From Colletotrichum lupini (lineage: Eukaryota > Ascomycota > Sordariomycetes > Glomerellales > Glomerellaceae), in the NCBI RefSeq assembly GCF_023278565.1, contig NC_064676.1:6820001-6884000 (forward strand): a stretch of DNA of 64,000 nucleotides, read 5' to 3'. The position numbers were made by a program, and so were the translations under genes. Shown piece after piece: positions 24,619 through 34,055 of this stretch. The first letter of the stretch is position 1. Every line of letters starts with the position of its first letter. Under the pieces are notes generated by a model. The model made no database searches and was not told the origin of the DNA. It worked only from the letters and a program-made list of their open reading frames with translations.

Positions 24619-27600
24619 TTAAATAGGGTTATTAGGATCGTTTAAGCCTATTAGCTTAACGAATTCCTTATGTTTAACCCGAGGTAAGGGTTTTGTTAAC
24701 CCATCGGCAGGCATTATAGTAGAAGGGAGATATTCTACTTTAATATTCCCTTTTTCTACTTCCTGTCGAGTATAATAATAATATAGGGCAGTATGCTTAG
24801 TCCTTTGGTGATATTCAGGATTATAAGCAAGAGATAATGCCCCATTATTATCGGTTTTAATAGTAATAGGTTTAACTTGATAACCTATTTCCGATAATAA
24901 ATTCTGAAGCCAAATAGCTTCCCGAATAGCTTCCTGAAGTCCATTAAATTCAGCCTCTGTAGTAGAAAGTGCTATAGTAGACTGTTTTTTAGACTTCCAG
25001 CTAATCGGACCTCCATTTAGTGTAAATAAGTACCCAGAAGTTGATTTTCTAGTACTTTTACACCCGGCCCAGTTAGAATCAGTATAGCCTACTAATTCTA
25101 CAGGCCCAATATTACCATTATAGGTAATATTATAGTGAATAGTGCCACTAAGGTATCTATAAATACCTTTTACTACCTTAAGTAGGTAAATAGTGGGCTT
25201 ATGGAGGTATTGGGAGACGAAAGAGACTGAAAAAGCTAAATCAGCCCTAGTCACAACCATAGCGTACATTAAAGATCCTACTAGGTGCTGGTAGGTCTTT
25301 AATAGCTCTTTTGAAGGTAAATAGTCATCTTTTTCGTTCCCTAAATCACTATTTAATATACCCGGATTTATAGGTATATTAGTGATTTTAGCTTTGGAAA
25401 AATCATTATTATTAAGAATTTCCTTAATATAATGACTTTGAGAGAGAGAAATAGTCTTATTAGACCGATTTCTAGTAATTTTGACGCCTAGGAAATTCGA
25501 GGCTTCGCCTAGGTCTTTAATATCGATATATTTCGATATTTTACCCTTAATTTCCTCTATATATTTAATATTTTTATTAAATATAAGGAAATCATCGACG
25601 TGGGTAACAATAAAAGCAGGATTTTTGAAATCCTGGTTGAAATAGGTAGCCTCATCGGATTTTAGAGGTAAAAAGCCTATTTTATTAAAAATAGACTTCA
25701 GCTTTAGTTGCCATTGTCTAGGGCTTTGTTTGAGCCCATATAAGGCTTTTAAAAGCTGTAATAACTGATTTTTTGATTTATCCCAATTTATAGTATTTAA
25801 ATTAGGGTATTTTTCAAAAAATTCAGTTAAAGGTATATTAGAAGGGTCTATATATACCTCTTCTAATAAATCCCCATTTAAAAAGGCACCAATAACGTCA
25901 ATTTGGTGTATATGCCAGTTTAAAGGGGCAGATAGGGCTATAAGTACCCTATAGGTAGTAGGATTACTTCCAGAAGCAAAAGTTTGGAAATAATCGACTC
26001 CATACTGTTGTTCGAAGCCTCTAACTACTAATCGGGCCTTATATTTATCAATATTACCAGTATTAATATTGATTTTTCGTTTAAAGACCCATCTAGTAGA
26101 TAGTGGATTTTTATTAGCTTTATAGACCTTATTTGGGTCTATAGCTAATAAAGTACCCTTTTTAATAATAACCTCTAGCTCAGAATATATAGCTTTTAAC
26201 CATTCTGATTTTTCTGAGCTATTTAGAGCCTGTTTTAGTGTATTAGGCTCTGGAGGTAGGGTAATACTCTGAGTAAAATCTTTATATTTAGATTTTTCTT
26301 CCTCAGATAATTTGGGAATTAATACCTCTATTTTAGAAGGTATTTCCTGAATATCTTCGATTTTATCAAAAATTTTAGAATATAAAGGAGGATTTACGCT
26401 TTCTACCCCCTCTATTCTATTATTTTGAATAAATCGAATATGCGAAGTCCGTAATAATCGAGATCGAAAAGGATTAGAAGGGCAATATATAACATATATA
26501 TTATTACCTTCTTTTCCTAAATATATACCATTTTGAGTATAGGTATACATTTTATTCGAAGTGACTCGCTTTTGAGTAGGGTAATAAATAAGTACCCTAG
26601 AGCCGATTTTTCTTAGATTAGATAAATCCGGCTTATTATTTCTTTTTGGGAAGAAATAATCGAGAAAAGCCTCCATAGGGGTCTTTTCAAGGCGTATATT
26701 AGCGGTAAAATTAACTAATTTAGTTAATTCTTTCAAAATTACGTCCCATAAATATAGGGGTAATTTCTCTGCTAATAAAATAGTTCTAGCCTTTTCGATA
26801 AGGGCCCTATTAGTCCTTTCGGCTATACCATTTTGCTCGGGCGTATAGGGCGTGGAAGGCTCTAAAATAATGCCTTTTTCGTTAATATAGGGTAATAATT
26901 CCCCTATATTGAATTCCGTACCATTATCTAAGCGTATATACTTAGGGTAGGAATTAAACTGGTTAAAATAAAATTCCAGTTTGTTTTTGAGAATATTAAT
27001 TATATTCTCTTTGGTTTTTGAGAATTCAACATCTCGAAAACCAGTAAAATCATCCGTAAACGGAATAGCGTAATTATTTCCACTAATAGTAGTAGGGGTA
27101 ATTTTAACTGTATCAATACAGACCCTTTCTAGTGGAAATAATGCCCGATTATAGTTAATTTTAGGCTGTTGCCTAGTTAACTTAGCTGTAGTACAGCTCG
27201 GGCAATTTAGGTCTTTTTCCTTTAATTTGTCTAAAGGAATTCCCTTAGTTATTTTCGCAGTTTTTAATAAATAAGGGTAAGAAGGATGACCTAATTTTTC
27301 GTGCCATTCCTGGGTGATTGAATAGGCCTGATTATCTGAATTTTCAGATAAATAATCAGTATTTTTCTCTATATTACTATTATTAATAGTAATATTATGA
27401 AGAGAATTTTGAATGGATTCTAAAATATTTTTTAGATCCAAATACTGATTTTTAGGGTCCAAATCGTTTTGTTGGTACCCTGTAGTAGGCCTTCGATTTT
27501 TCCAAGCAATATTAAGGAAAAATCCATGCCTTTTGAAATCCAAATAAGCAAATACATTGCCCTCAGAATCCACTAAATAATTCTTTTCAATATATCCACC

Positions 27601-28866
27601 ATTTTTGTAGTGTAATATACCTGAAAAGATATTAAGTGGGAATTCTGGAATATATAAGGTATTTTTTAACCTTATAGGTATAATTTTACCCCGTAAATAG
27701 ATAGGTAAAATTAAGTCCCCAATACCCTGTGGGTAAACTGGGCCAGCTCCGGTTCGAATAGGGGGTAAATTGTCCCTATTATCGAAATTTTCGAATAAAT
27801 CCATACTATTAGTAATATGGACTGTTGAACCCGTATCATACAACCACCTTTCAGTTGTATTTGTGCCCATATTAGCCGAATTATTGGTATTTTCTCCCGA
27901 AAGGCCCAAATTATCATTTGGAGTCGAGTTGGGTAATATATGAGGGAGAAAAGGTTGATAATTTTCATCAAGTGGGTCTATGGTATAGTGGTCGGAACCA
28001 CTAACCATATAATTCCTTGATTGTAAGGGCTGAGGGTTCAAATCTCCATGTGGGCGTTGGTTTTTCGTAAAAAGATTGGGCTGGTTTGGTTGGTTTCGGG
28101 GCTGGTTTCGGGGTTGGTTTGGTTTGGGTTGATATGAGGGCTTATTTGAGGGCTTATTTGGGTAATTTGAGGGCTTATTTGGGTTGGTATTTGGGTTGGT
28201 ATTTTGCTTATAATAAGTCTTAGACTTATTATACTTATTTCGAGAGTATTTATTACTCTTAATAGTATTACTAGACATAGGAGTATCGATTTCTCTCCTA
28301 TTTTCGTCTAATATATCCGTAATAAGAGCCTCTAAAGTAGGGGGCTCTTTAAGTCTTAAATTAGACCTTTGACGATCAGCCCAAATCGGAAAGATATTAG
28401 TTAGGGCTGATATAAAGACCGTTTTTTGGTCTATATCCTCAATAATAGCTCCTACGCTTTTTAATTTGGAAATATAGCTTTTAAATGAGCTAATAAACTC
28501 ATTTAAGCTATTAAAATGCTCCAATCTAATAGCGTGGAATTCGAGGTATAATTGTTGACGTAGAACTGGTCCTGTACCCTCATAGGATGCTTTAAGGGTA
28601 TTAAGAGCCTCTTTTGGATCAATTTGATCAAAAATAAGTGAAAGAGGCTCAGGTTGAATATTTTGCCTTATTAATAATAAGGATTGGGTTTTTTGCTCTT
28701 CAGTAATATTTTCATATTCGTTTTCAACTTCGAAATAGGTATTTAATTTCAAAAGTCGAAGATAAATATGAAGAGTAGAAAGCCAAGTAGTCCAATTTTG
28801 ACTACCTTTTAGGCGTTGATTTTCAGGCATAAGGCAGCCTGTAATTGCCTTGATAATATCCGCCAT
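24619..28866 (-). CDS. Ty1/Copia Gag-Pol polyprotein
   Basis: 1415 aa with no internal stop. Residues ~1-200 are a UBN2/Gag-like domain ('GSQNWTTWLSTLHIYLRLL'). Residues ~200-270 are a basic Asn/Pro-rich repeat stretch. Protease 'YDTGSTVH' is at 343-350. The GAG-pre-integrase zinc region 'HEKLGH...CPSC' is at ~522-558. The integrase core has D585, D647 and E683 (a D,D-35-E spacing). Reverse transcriptase runs ~905-1150 ('FASGSNPTTYRVLIAL', 'ALYGLKQSPRQW', catalytic 'HVDDF' with D1091-D1092, usually YVDD). RNase H is at ~1280-1390 ('YTDSNWAG', 'STTEAEF'). This order (PR-INT-RT-RH) is diagnostic of Copia. I see no CCHC zinc knuckle in Gag, an oddity for the group. Confidence 0.95.
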   Translation of the reverse strand: MADIIKAITGCLMPENQRLKGSQNWTTWLSTLHIYLRLLKLNTYFEVENEYENITEEQKTQSLLLIRQNIQPEPLSLIFDQIDPKEALNTLKASYEGTGPVLRQQLYLEFHAIRLEHFNSLNEFISSFKSYISKLKSVGAIIEDIDQKTVFISALTNIFPIWADRQRSNLRLKEPPTLEALITDILDENRREIDTPMSSNTIKSNKYSRNKYNKSKTYYKQNTNPNTNPNKPSNYPNKPSNKPSYQPKPNQPRNQPRNQPNQPNLFTKNQRPHGDLNPQPLQSRNYMVSGSDHYTIDPLDENYQPFLPHILPNSTPNDNLGLSGENTNNSANMGTNTTERWLYDTGSTVHITNSMDLFENFDNRDNLPPIRTGAGPVYPQGIGDLILPIYLRGKIIPIRLKNTLYIPEFPLNIFSGILHYKNGGYIEKNYLVDSEGNVFAYLDFKRHGFFLNIAWKNRRPTTGYQQNDLDPKNQYLDLKNILESIQNSLHNITINNSNIEKNTDYLSENSDNQAYSITQEWHEKLGHPSYPYLLKTAKITKGIPLDKLKEKDLNCPSCTTAKLTRQQPKINYNRALFPLERVCIDTVKITPTTISGNNYAIPFTDDFTGFRDVEFSKTKENIINILKNKLEFYFNQFNSYPKYIRLDNGTEFNIGELLPYINEKGIILEPSTPYTPEQNGIAERTNRALIEKARTILLAEKLPLYLWDVILKELTKLVNFTANIRLEKTPMEAFLDYFFPKRNNKPDLSNLRKIGSRVLIYYPTQKRVTSNKMYTYTQNGIYLGKEGNNIYVIYCPSNPFRSRLLRTSHIRFIQNNRIEGVESVNPPLYSKIFDKIEDIQEIPSKIEVLIPKLSEEEKSKYKDFTQSITLPPEPNTLKQALNSSEKSEWLKAIYSELEVIIKKGTLLAIDPNKVYKANKNPLSTRWVFKRKININTGNIDKYKARLVVRGFEQQYGVDYFQTFASGSNPTTYRVLIALSAPLNWHIHQIDVIGAFLNGDLLEEVYIDPSNIPLTEFFEKYPNLNTINWDKSKNQLLQLLKALYGLKQSPRQWQLKLKSIFNKIGFLPLKSDEATYFNQDFKNPAFIVTHVDDFLIFNKNIKYIEEIKGKISKYIDIKDLGEASNFLGVKITRNRSNKTISLSQSHYIKEILNNNDFSKAKITNIPINPGILNSDLGNEKDDYLPSKELLKTYQHLVGSLMYAMVVTRADLAFSVSFVSQYLHKPTIYLLKVVKGIYRYLSGTIHYNITYNGNIGPVELVGYTDSNWAGCKSTRKSTSGYLFTLNGGPISWKSKKQSTIALSTTEAEFNGLQEAIREAIWLQNLLSEIGYQVKPITIKTDNNGALSLAYNPEYHQRTKHTALYYYYTRQEVEKGNIKVEYLPSTIMPADGLTKPLPRVKHKEFVKLIGLNDPNNPI

Positions 28867-29325
28867 TATATATATTTTAGAATATATATAATATAAATAT
28901 ATACTAGTATTGTTCCTAGTATAAATAAGCTTACTTTAAGCTTAGAATTCAAGCTTGTTTTTAAGCTTGAAAATAGACTTATTTTAAGTCTAAAAATATA
29001 TATAAGAAAAAGTCTATTTTGACTTCTTTTTCTTATAAATAGATATTTAATAAAAGTAAGTATATAGTATAAAAAGGACTTACACTTCGTCTGCCTTTTT
29101 ATATATATAAATCCTTTATTAAATATAAAGGTCGATTTCGAATTTTCGAATTCGAAAAAGTGATTTTGGGCGGAGTAAGATATCTCAATATATGAATATG
29201 CATATACCGGATAAAGGCATATACCTAAATGATAATAGGTATGATATAGGTAAATAAAAATAGAAGAGCTCGGATAAGTGAATAATATTCACTTAAGTAA
29301 ATAAAACCTCAGTTATATAATAACT

Positions 29326-29337
29326 GGGCTCATAACC
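29326..29337 (-). other. Copia primer-binding site matching the initiator tRNA-Met anticodon half
   Basis: The plus strand reads GGGCTCATAACC, directly next to the 5' LTR. That is the anticodon-loop sequence of eukaryotic initiator tRNA-Met, so the element RNA (minus strand) is complementary to it. Copia-type elements in Drosophila and Ty5 are known to prime from an internally cut initiator tRNA half rather than from its 3' end. Confidence 0.82.
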
Positions 29338-29851
29338 TCTAGCACGTATAGCTTTAACGAGGTAATGCGGGATATTCTTATATAGAATATGAAAAGTGAA
29401 TATTCATATAGAAGCAAGAATATATGAATATAGGGGAAATAAGCGTATATAAAAGAGGTTTTTGTAATAAAGAGAGTAATATAGTTGAATTACTATATGA
29501 GAAGTTGCTTGCTTAACGAAAGGTCTAGGTAGGCAAATACACGCCTACATATAGGCATAAAAACCTCCTACTAGAATATTCCATTGCTTATTAATTATGA
29601 TATAATTAATAAGCATATACGTAAGTGAATGCGTAATCGTAGTACGTAATTCCGCCTCGAGTAAATTCCAGATTATTCAGTTATCTTCCAGTACTTTCCA
29701 CTGCTCACGTAAGCTTATATAAGCAGTATTGCTTACATAATCAATACCTATAATAATCTACAGAAATCGTAGATTAATATGGTATATAGTTTGCTTACGT
29801 AATATTGATAATAAGGCGAATAATAAGGTAAACAAAGTTACCTTCGTAACA
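29338..29851 (-). repeat. Copia LTR (5' LTR)
   Basis: 514 bp. I found no difference from 23921-24434 on reading both copies. It should carry the promoter for minus-strand transcription. Confidence 0.92.
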
Positions 29852-29856
29852 AAAAT
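29852..29856. repeat. Target-site duplication (right), Copia element
   Basis: AAAAT, matching 23916-23920. Confidence 0.85.
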
Positions 29857-30088
29857 TCGTTAATATTCCTAGCGATACGGTCTTTTTATATTATTATTAT
29901 ATTATTTATTTTATTATATTTCGTTCTTATATTATTTATTAAAAAAGAGGTAACTCTAAGGGGTTTAATAAAAAAAAGTCGTTTTTTTATTATTATCGTA
30001 GTACTAACTACGCTCTCTTATTACGTTTTATTTCTATTAATATTTTAAGCTTCTAGCCTAGTCCCTTTTAGAAATAAAGATTTTAAAT

Positions 30089-30297
30089 TATTAATAAGTA
30101 TATAATATAAAAAAGAAGCTTATAAAGGCTAATTATTATTAGGGTTTTAAAAATAAATTATTAAAATTTACTCTTTTTTTAAAGTATATTATTAGCGCTT
30201 TATATATACTTAAGCTACTCCTTTATTACTTAGTCCCCCTCTTTATACCCCCTGAGCTATCCCTTAACTAACGAGGCCTGACCGGCGAGGCCTGACA
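30089..30297 (-). repeat. Right LTR of Gypsy element (5' LTR by RT orientation)
   Basis: 209 bp. The outer ~60 bases retain C/G-rich sequence (CGAGGCCTGACCGGCGAGGCCTGACA, including a short GCGAGGCCTGAC direct repeat), while the inner part is reduced to A/T. Confidence 0.82.
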
Positions 30298-30302
30298 CTA
30301 TT
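30298..30302. repeat. Target-site duplication (right), Gypsy element
   Basis: CTATT, matching 15938-15942; the MFS exon resumes immediately after it. Confidence 0.85.
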
Positions 30303-31364
30303 AGAGAAATGCAGAAAGCTTTGGCAATGGGGAAACCCAGTCAGAGTGGTTAAGATCTACGGGAATAGAAATATGCTTCTCATTGTAAGGTCGCCCCATT
30401 GTAGCTAAGCCCACAGATACTGCTGCAAAGCCGCTAACATATTAGTGCCTCGCTTCCTCATCTTTGGTTTGGAACATGTACTCTCTCCTCACCCCTATTC
30501 GATACGTGCTCAATCCCAGGTTTCATCTTACTACGCCACTGGAATCGGGGTTGCTGTACATTGCACCTGGAGCGGGATACGTTATTGGCTGCCAGATTGG
30601 CGGTCGATGGGCTGATTACACCGTCAGCTCGTGGATCCGGAAGCGCGGCATCCGCTTGCCGGAGGACAGACTTCGAAGCAGTCTCGTCTTCCTCGGCCTG
30701 ATGTTGCCAGGATCCATGGTTCTGTACGGCTGGACGTTGGACAAGAAGTTTGGTGGCATCCCTCTTCCTGTTATCTGCATGTTTCTGCAAGGCATCGCAC
30801 AGTTGGCTGCGTTTCCAAGCTTGAATGCTTACATTCTGGATGTCATGCAACATCAAAACGGGGAAGCTTCAGGTAAGTTATATGCGTATTTTTGGGCCAT
30901 ACGTATAACATTGACACTAACAAGTTCGTAGCCAGCCACTACCTCATGCGATATATGTGCGCCGGTCTTGCAACTGCGGTGTGCCTTCCTTTGATAGAAG
31001 CCATCGGTGTCGGTTGGGTTTCAACGATGTCAGCTGGGATACAATTCATCTGTGCCGGACTAGTATACCTGACCGTTCGACTCGGCGAAGGCTGGCGGCA
31101 AACACATCAATTACCCATTCCGCTGTAGCTTCCAGATACGTTCTGTATCTATAGGGTCATCTTCATTGGGCATATTTTACTGGATTTGTGTTCCTAGAAA
31201 GAAATACTCCGCTAGGCGTGAGACAGATTTGAACATTAACTTGTATGTACCAGCCAGACTTGACACTTTTCTCCATGTATATACACGTGCTTGGCTACCT
31301 GCAGGGATTCCTTCACCAAAACTTGATGGTCTGATTGTTACTTGAACATAGATGCTCGCGAGAC

Positions 31365-32202
31365 TCAATCAGTCTCATCACCCGTCGCAAACTCTCCAGC
31401 CTTGATCTTGTCGCTGAGAGCCTTGTTCTCCCTGATGTAAGCAGTAAGATCGGTCCGCTTCTCGAGAAGAAGGTCTGCAACAAGGCGACCGAAGACAACC
31501 TCTCCAGCAGCGTTTAGATGCGTAGAGTCGCCCGAAGCAAGATCGTACTTGTGTCCGTTCTCATTTCCGATGGCGTTGATGTAGTTGGTGCTGGCAGTGT
31601 TGAGGTCGAGGTACGTCGCGCCCACGGCTTCCGCGGCGGCGATGGCTCTAAGGCGCTCAGTTTCCAAGTTCTGAATGACCTTACCGCCGCTGAAGGTGCG
31701 GCGTGTAAGTGACGTGATCAAAATCTGCGTTGAATGTTAATATGTTTATTGGATGCAGTCCTATTACTTTTTCACTCACAGGTGTTCCGCCTGCAGCCGT
31801 AACCTCGTTGGCTAGCTTCTCCAAATTCGCTTGGAACTGGTCGGCAGAGATGTTTGCCGCTGCCTTTTGGTCATTGTGACCGAACTGAATCGTGACAATC
31901 GGGCTGAACGCATCTTTGTTCGCCTCAACCTCGCCAATGACGGTGTCCCAGATGCCCTGAGCCCGGAACGACACAGTCGTCGCTCCACTCTTGCCGTAGT
32001 TCTTTCCATCGGCCGGGGACTCGACAAATGAGAGGAAGCCGTTTCCCCAACCTCCGCCGATGGCAACAGTCGAATCGCCCGTCAGGAGAAAGTAGGGCGG
32101 CTTGGCATCGCGGATCTGAGGTGCGCTGAATGGACTGAACGGAACAGCGGAAACTGTCGTGAACGCCGTGGCGACAACAGAAAGAGCTTGACTGACTTTC
32201 AT
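31365..32202 (-). CDS. Secreted SGNH/GDSL esterase, rhamnogalacturonan acetylesterase-like (CE12)
   Basis: Exons on the minus strand are 32202-31780 and 31724-31365, giving 260 aa. The N-terminus is a signal peptide ('MKVSQALSVVATAFTTVSA'). SGNH blocks appear in order: 'LLTGDSTVA' with the nucleophile Ser (block I), 'GWGNGF' with the oxyanion Gly, 'FGHNDQK' (block III Asn), and 'DSTHLNAAG' with the Asp/His pair (block V). The order and length match fungal rhamnogalacturonan acetylesterases, which remove acetyl groups from the pectin backbone. The GH78 rhamnosidase at 37043-39802 fits a related substrate. No defects are seen. Confidence 0.87.
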
Positions 32203-33438
32203 TTTGCAGCTTCTGGGGTTTGGACTGGAACGAATGGGAATTTCGCTAGGAAACGCTAAACAACATCAAAAGACACGAGTATGATCGCAATGACTGGCAC
32301 TGTCTACGCAACAAGGCCAACAAGCTTGATATAAAGCCATGGAAAGTGAGTCTTTAATCTAACTTCCTCTCTTACAAACTGTCAAAGTCGCATCGTCGCA
32401 TCTCGGCGGAGACTGAGCCGAAAGAAGCGATGACACCAAGCAGGGCGCCAATGCCGCGATGTCCCCACGCCAATCCCACCAATAACTCTCGGTTTTGTAT
32501 ATTGACGTCTCGCGCACCTCCTGGAATAGTCAAGGTTTAACTCATGGCGCGGCACAATTGCTGCGGAGATGAGATCTTGCTTCCGCTGATCGTATGGCGA
32601 ATATGGACGACCTCGGGCAACGGGAAGCTTGGCATGTAACAGTGCGGGGGAGTCCACGCCTGACACTCGGGCTGCTCCGTGGCATCATTCGGCCGACTTG
32701 CGCGGACCACGTGCAAAGATTCACTTAAGTGCCAGGGGATTTTTTTGATATATGTCGTCGCGACGCCATACACGACTCGCACATGGAGGTGTGGTTTCTA
32801 GAGAGTAGTAGACCCCGATGTTGATGACAATTGATAACTATTGGCAACCACGCATCTTAAGCCTACAAGGCTTTATTGAGGTTGTTGTTGATGTTCAGCA
32901 TTGACGTCATGCGCACTAGAATGGGAACAGCGTCCTTCGTCAAATTCTATATCAACTCTACTGAAGCAGTCAACTTGGCGCATTATTCCAGCCTCAGCAT
33001 GCTTCGTGCTCCTGTCGAGGGCCGCTGGAAACAGACCTCAGCCTTGCTTGCTATTATTCAAAGGGGTGAAATCCTAATTCGGCCAAACTATTAACGGACA
33101 AGAATTGGCTATTGGGATTGGATGTTCGCAGTTGCACACACAACGTCTAGCCTCATAGGGGTTGTTGAAATGTCTCACCTGCACGATGCCCGTTCAGGCA
33201 AGCAATGACGTGGTGCAAGATTTCCTCGAGAGTAAAACTTGAAATGTTGAGTTGCAATAGACTCTGTAGAAGAACGCATCTTAACAAACCTCAAAATTCG
33301 GACTACTAGCACTGTCTGATGCAGTGTTGTAAAATAGGCAAACAATTATCTGCAGACCCATTCCCGTCTTACTTGCCCGAGTGGGATCATCTCCAAAGCT
33401 TCACTTGAATTCACGTTAGAATCCTCAGAGCTTCGGTA
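32203..33438. other. Intergenic stretch, no gene recognised
   Basis: About 1.2 kb. Several overlapping short frames exist on both strands between 32380 and 32790, but none has recognisable domains or splice logic. Confidence 0.35.
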
Positions 33439-33994
33439 ATGGCAGCTTTTCACTTATTCTCAGAGCTCCCATTCGAACTACGCATTCACATCTGGCACCT
33501 TGCGAAAGAGCCGCGGACTCTGGTCGTCCGCACCTGTGATGAACCCGCAAAATATCCGCCGTCAACCGCTCGATTCCACCTTGATTTATTGCCGTTCATC
33601 AAATACTGTTCCCGCAATTTTGCAGACTTGTCGAGAATCGCGCAACATCGGTCTGTATGACAAAGCCTTCTCTGGAGGCCTGAACCCGCGATATGTCTGG
33701 GTTGATTTTGGTCTTGATACGATCCAAGCTTCATTTTGGGATCTGAAACTGATGGGAAGCGACAAGAGCCTGTTTCAGCATTTGGTTGTGGAAGTGAATG
33801 ATTTGGAGTCCTTCAGGCGTCACTACAGCGATGCGCTCGCTGGCGTCGCAAATCTCGACACATTTCGAATACTTTCGAAGAAGGGACTAGAGGACTGGAG
33901 TATTGCGATGGATGAGGTTCCAGGAGCAGACACAACCTCGTCTATACAACGGGCGTTGACAATTCCTACCACTGTGCTACAGGGCCACCTTTAG
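33439..33994 (+). pseudogene. 2EXR-domain protein, frameshifted
   Basis: The first frame gives 'FHLFSELPFELRIHIWHLAKEPRTLVV', the conserved start of the fungal 2EXR domain. The next conserved block, 'PAILQTCRESRNIGLYDKAF...RYVWVDFGLDTI', is in a frame one base off and begins near 33605, continuing to a stop at 33994. There is no convincing intron between them that would keep both blocks: an AG at TTTGCAG would remove part of the second block. So I read it as a one-base frameshift, either a true lesion or a sequence error. 2EXR proteins have no known biochemical role. Confidence 0.65.
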
Positions 33995-34055
33995 AAGGAA
34001 CTGCTCCATCACAGTCAAACCCAATGCATTCGTCCGATATCACGATTGAAGCCGG

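Larger units (their letters stand above)
23921..29851 (-). mobile_element. Intact Ty1/Copia LTR retrotransposon nested in the Gypsy element
   Basis: The element is 5931 bp on the minus strand, so its 5' LTR is at 29338-29851 and its 3' LTR at 23921-24434. It has two 514-bp LTRs that look identical, a 5-bp AAAAT duplication, a primer-binding site directly inside the 5' LTR, a polypurine tract directly inside the 3' LTR, and one uninterrupted polyprotein of 1415 codons. Unlike its surroundings it shows no RIP damage, although its codons are AT-rich. By structure it looks recently inserted and potentially active. Confidence 0.93.
15943..30297 (-). mobile_element. RIP-degraded Ty3/Gypsy LTR retrotransposon, itself carrying a Copia insertion
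   Basis: The element is 14,355 bp in total, or about 8.4 kb without the nested Copia and its extra target copy. It has 209-bp LTRs (TGT...ACA type) and a 5-bp CTATT duplication. The interior is almost entirely A/T, with no long frame and stop codons everywhere, as RIP produces. On the minus strand a Ty3/Gypsy reverse transcriptase can still be read near 20431-20665, which fixes family and orientation. Integrase and RNase H should lie at lower coordinates and gag at higher ones, but I could not read them reliably. The 18-base T run near 16440 and local short repeats are part of this decay. The element is dead. Confidence 0.88.
15150..31128 (+). pseudogene. MFS transporter (DHA1, Qdr/Aqr-like) split by a nested retrotransposon
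   Basis: Exon pieces are 15150-15440, 15499-15657, 15722-15942, then after the insertion 30303-30384, 30446-30872 and 30932-31128. If the insertion and one CTATT copy are ignored, the third-exon frame runs straight across and the total is 459 codons, a normal DHA1 length. Signatures include 'LIWGPWADIFGRRS' (the loop 2-3 motif), 'ITLFLVFTLGTALAPQ', and 'LVWNMYSLLTPIRYVLNPRF' on the right side. The left part also carries an in-frame TAG at 15905-15907, and 'GPAF' is followed by Arg where Gly is usual. Both are explicable by CpA/TpG to TpA changes. The gene cannot make a full transporter. It would have been a proton-coupled exporter; the substrate is unknown. It sits between the tyrosinase side and the UstYa/precursor pair. 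Confidence 0.88.

Noticed and set aside
27974..28056. tRNA-like A-box and B-box sequences antisense to the Copia polyprotein
   Set aside because: The boxes look fair (TGGTATAGTGG and GGTTCAAATCTCC), but the acceptor and T stems do not pair and the region lies in the polyprotein frame.
30440..30446. A second in-frame TAG in the right part of the MFS gene, at first taken as RIP damage
   Set aside because: It is the acceptor of a 61-base intron (30385-30445) with a GCTAAC branch site. Splicing gives '..LLI' joined to 'CLASSSLVWNM', matching the family.
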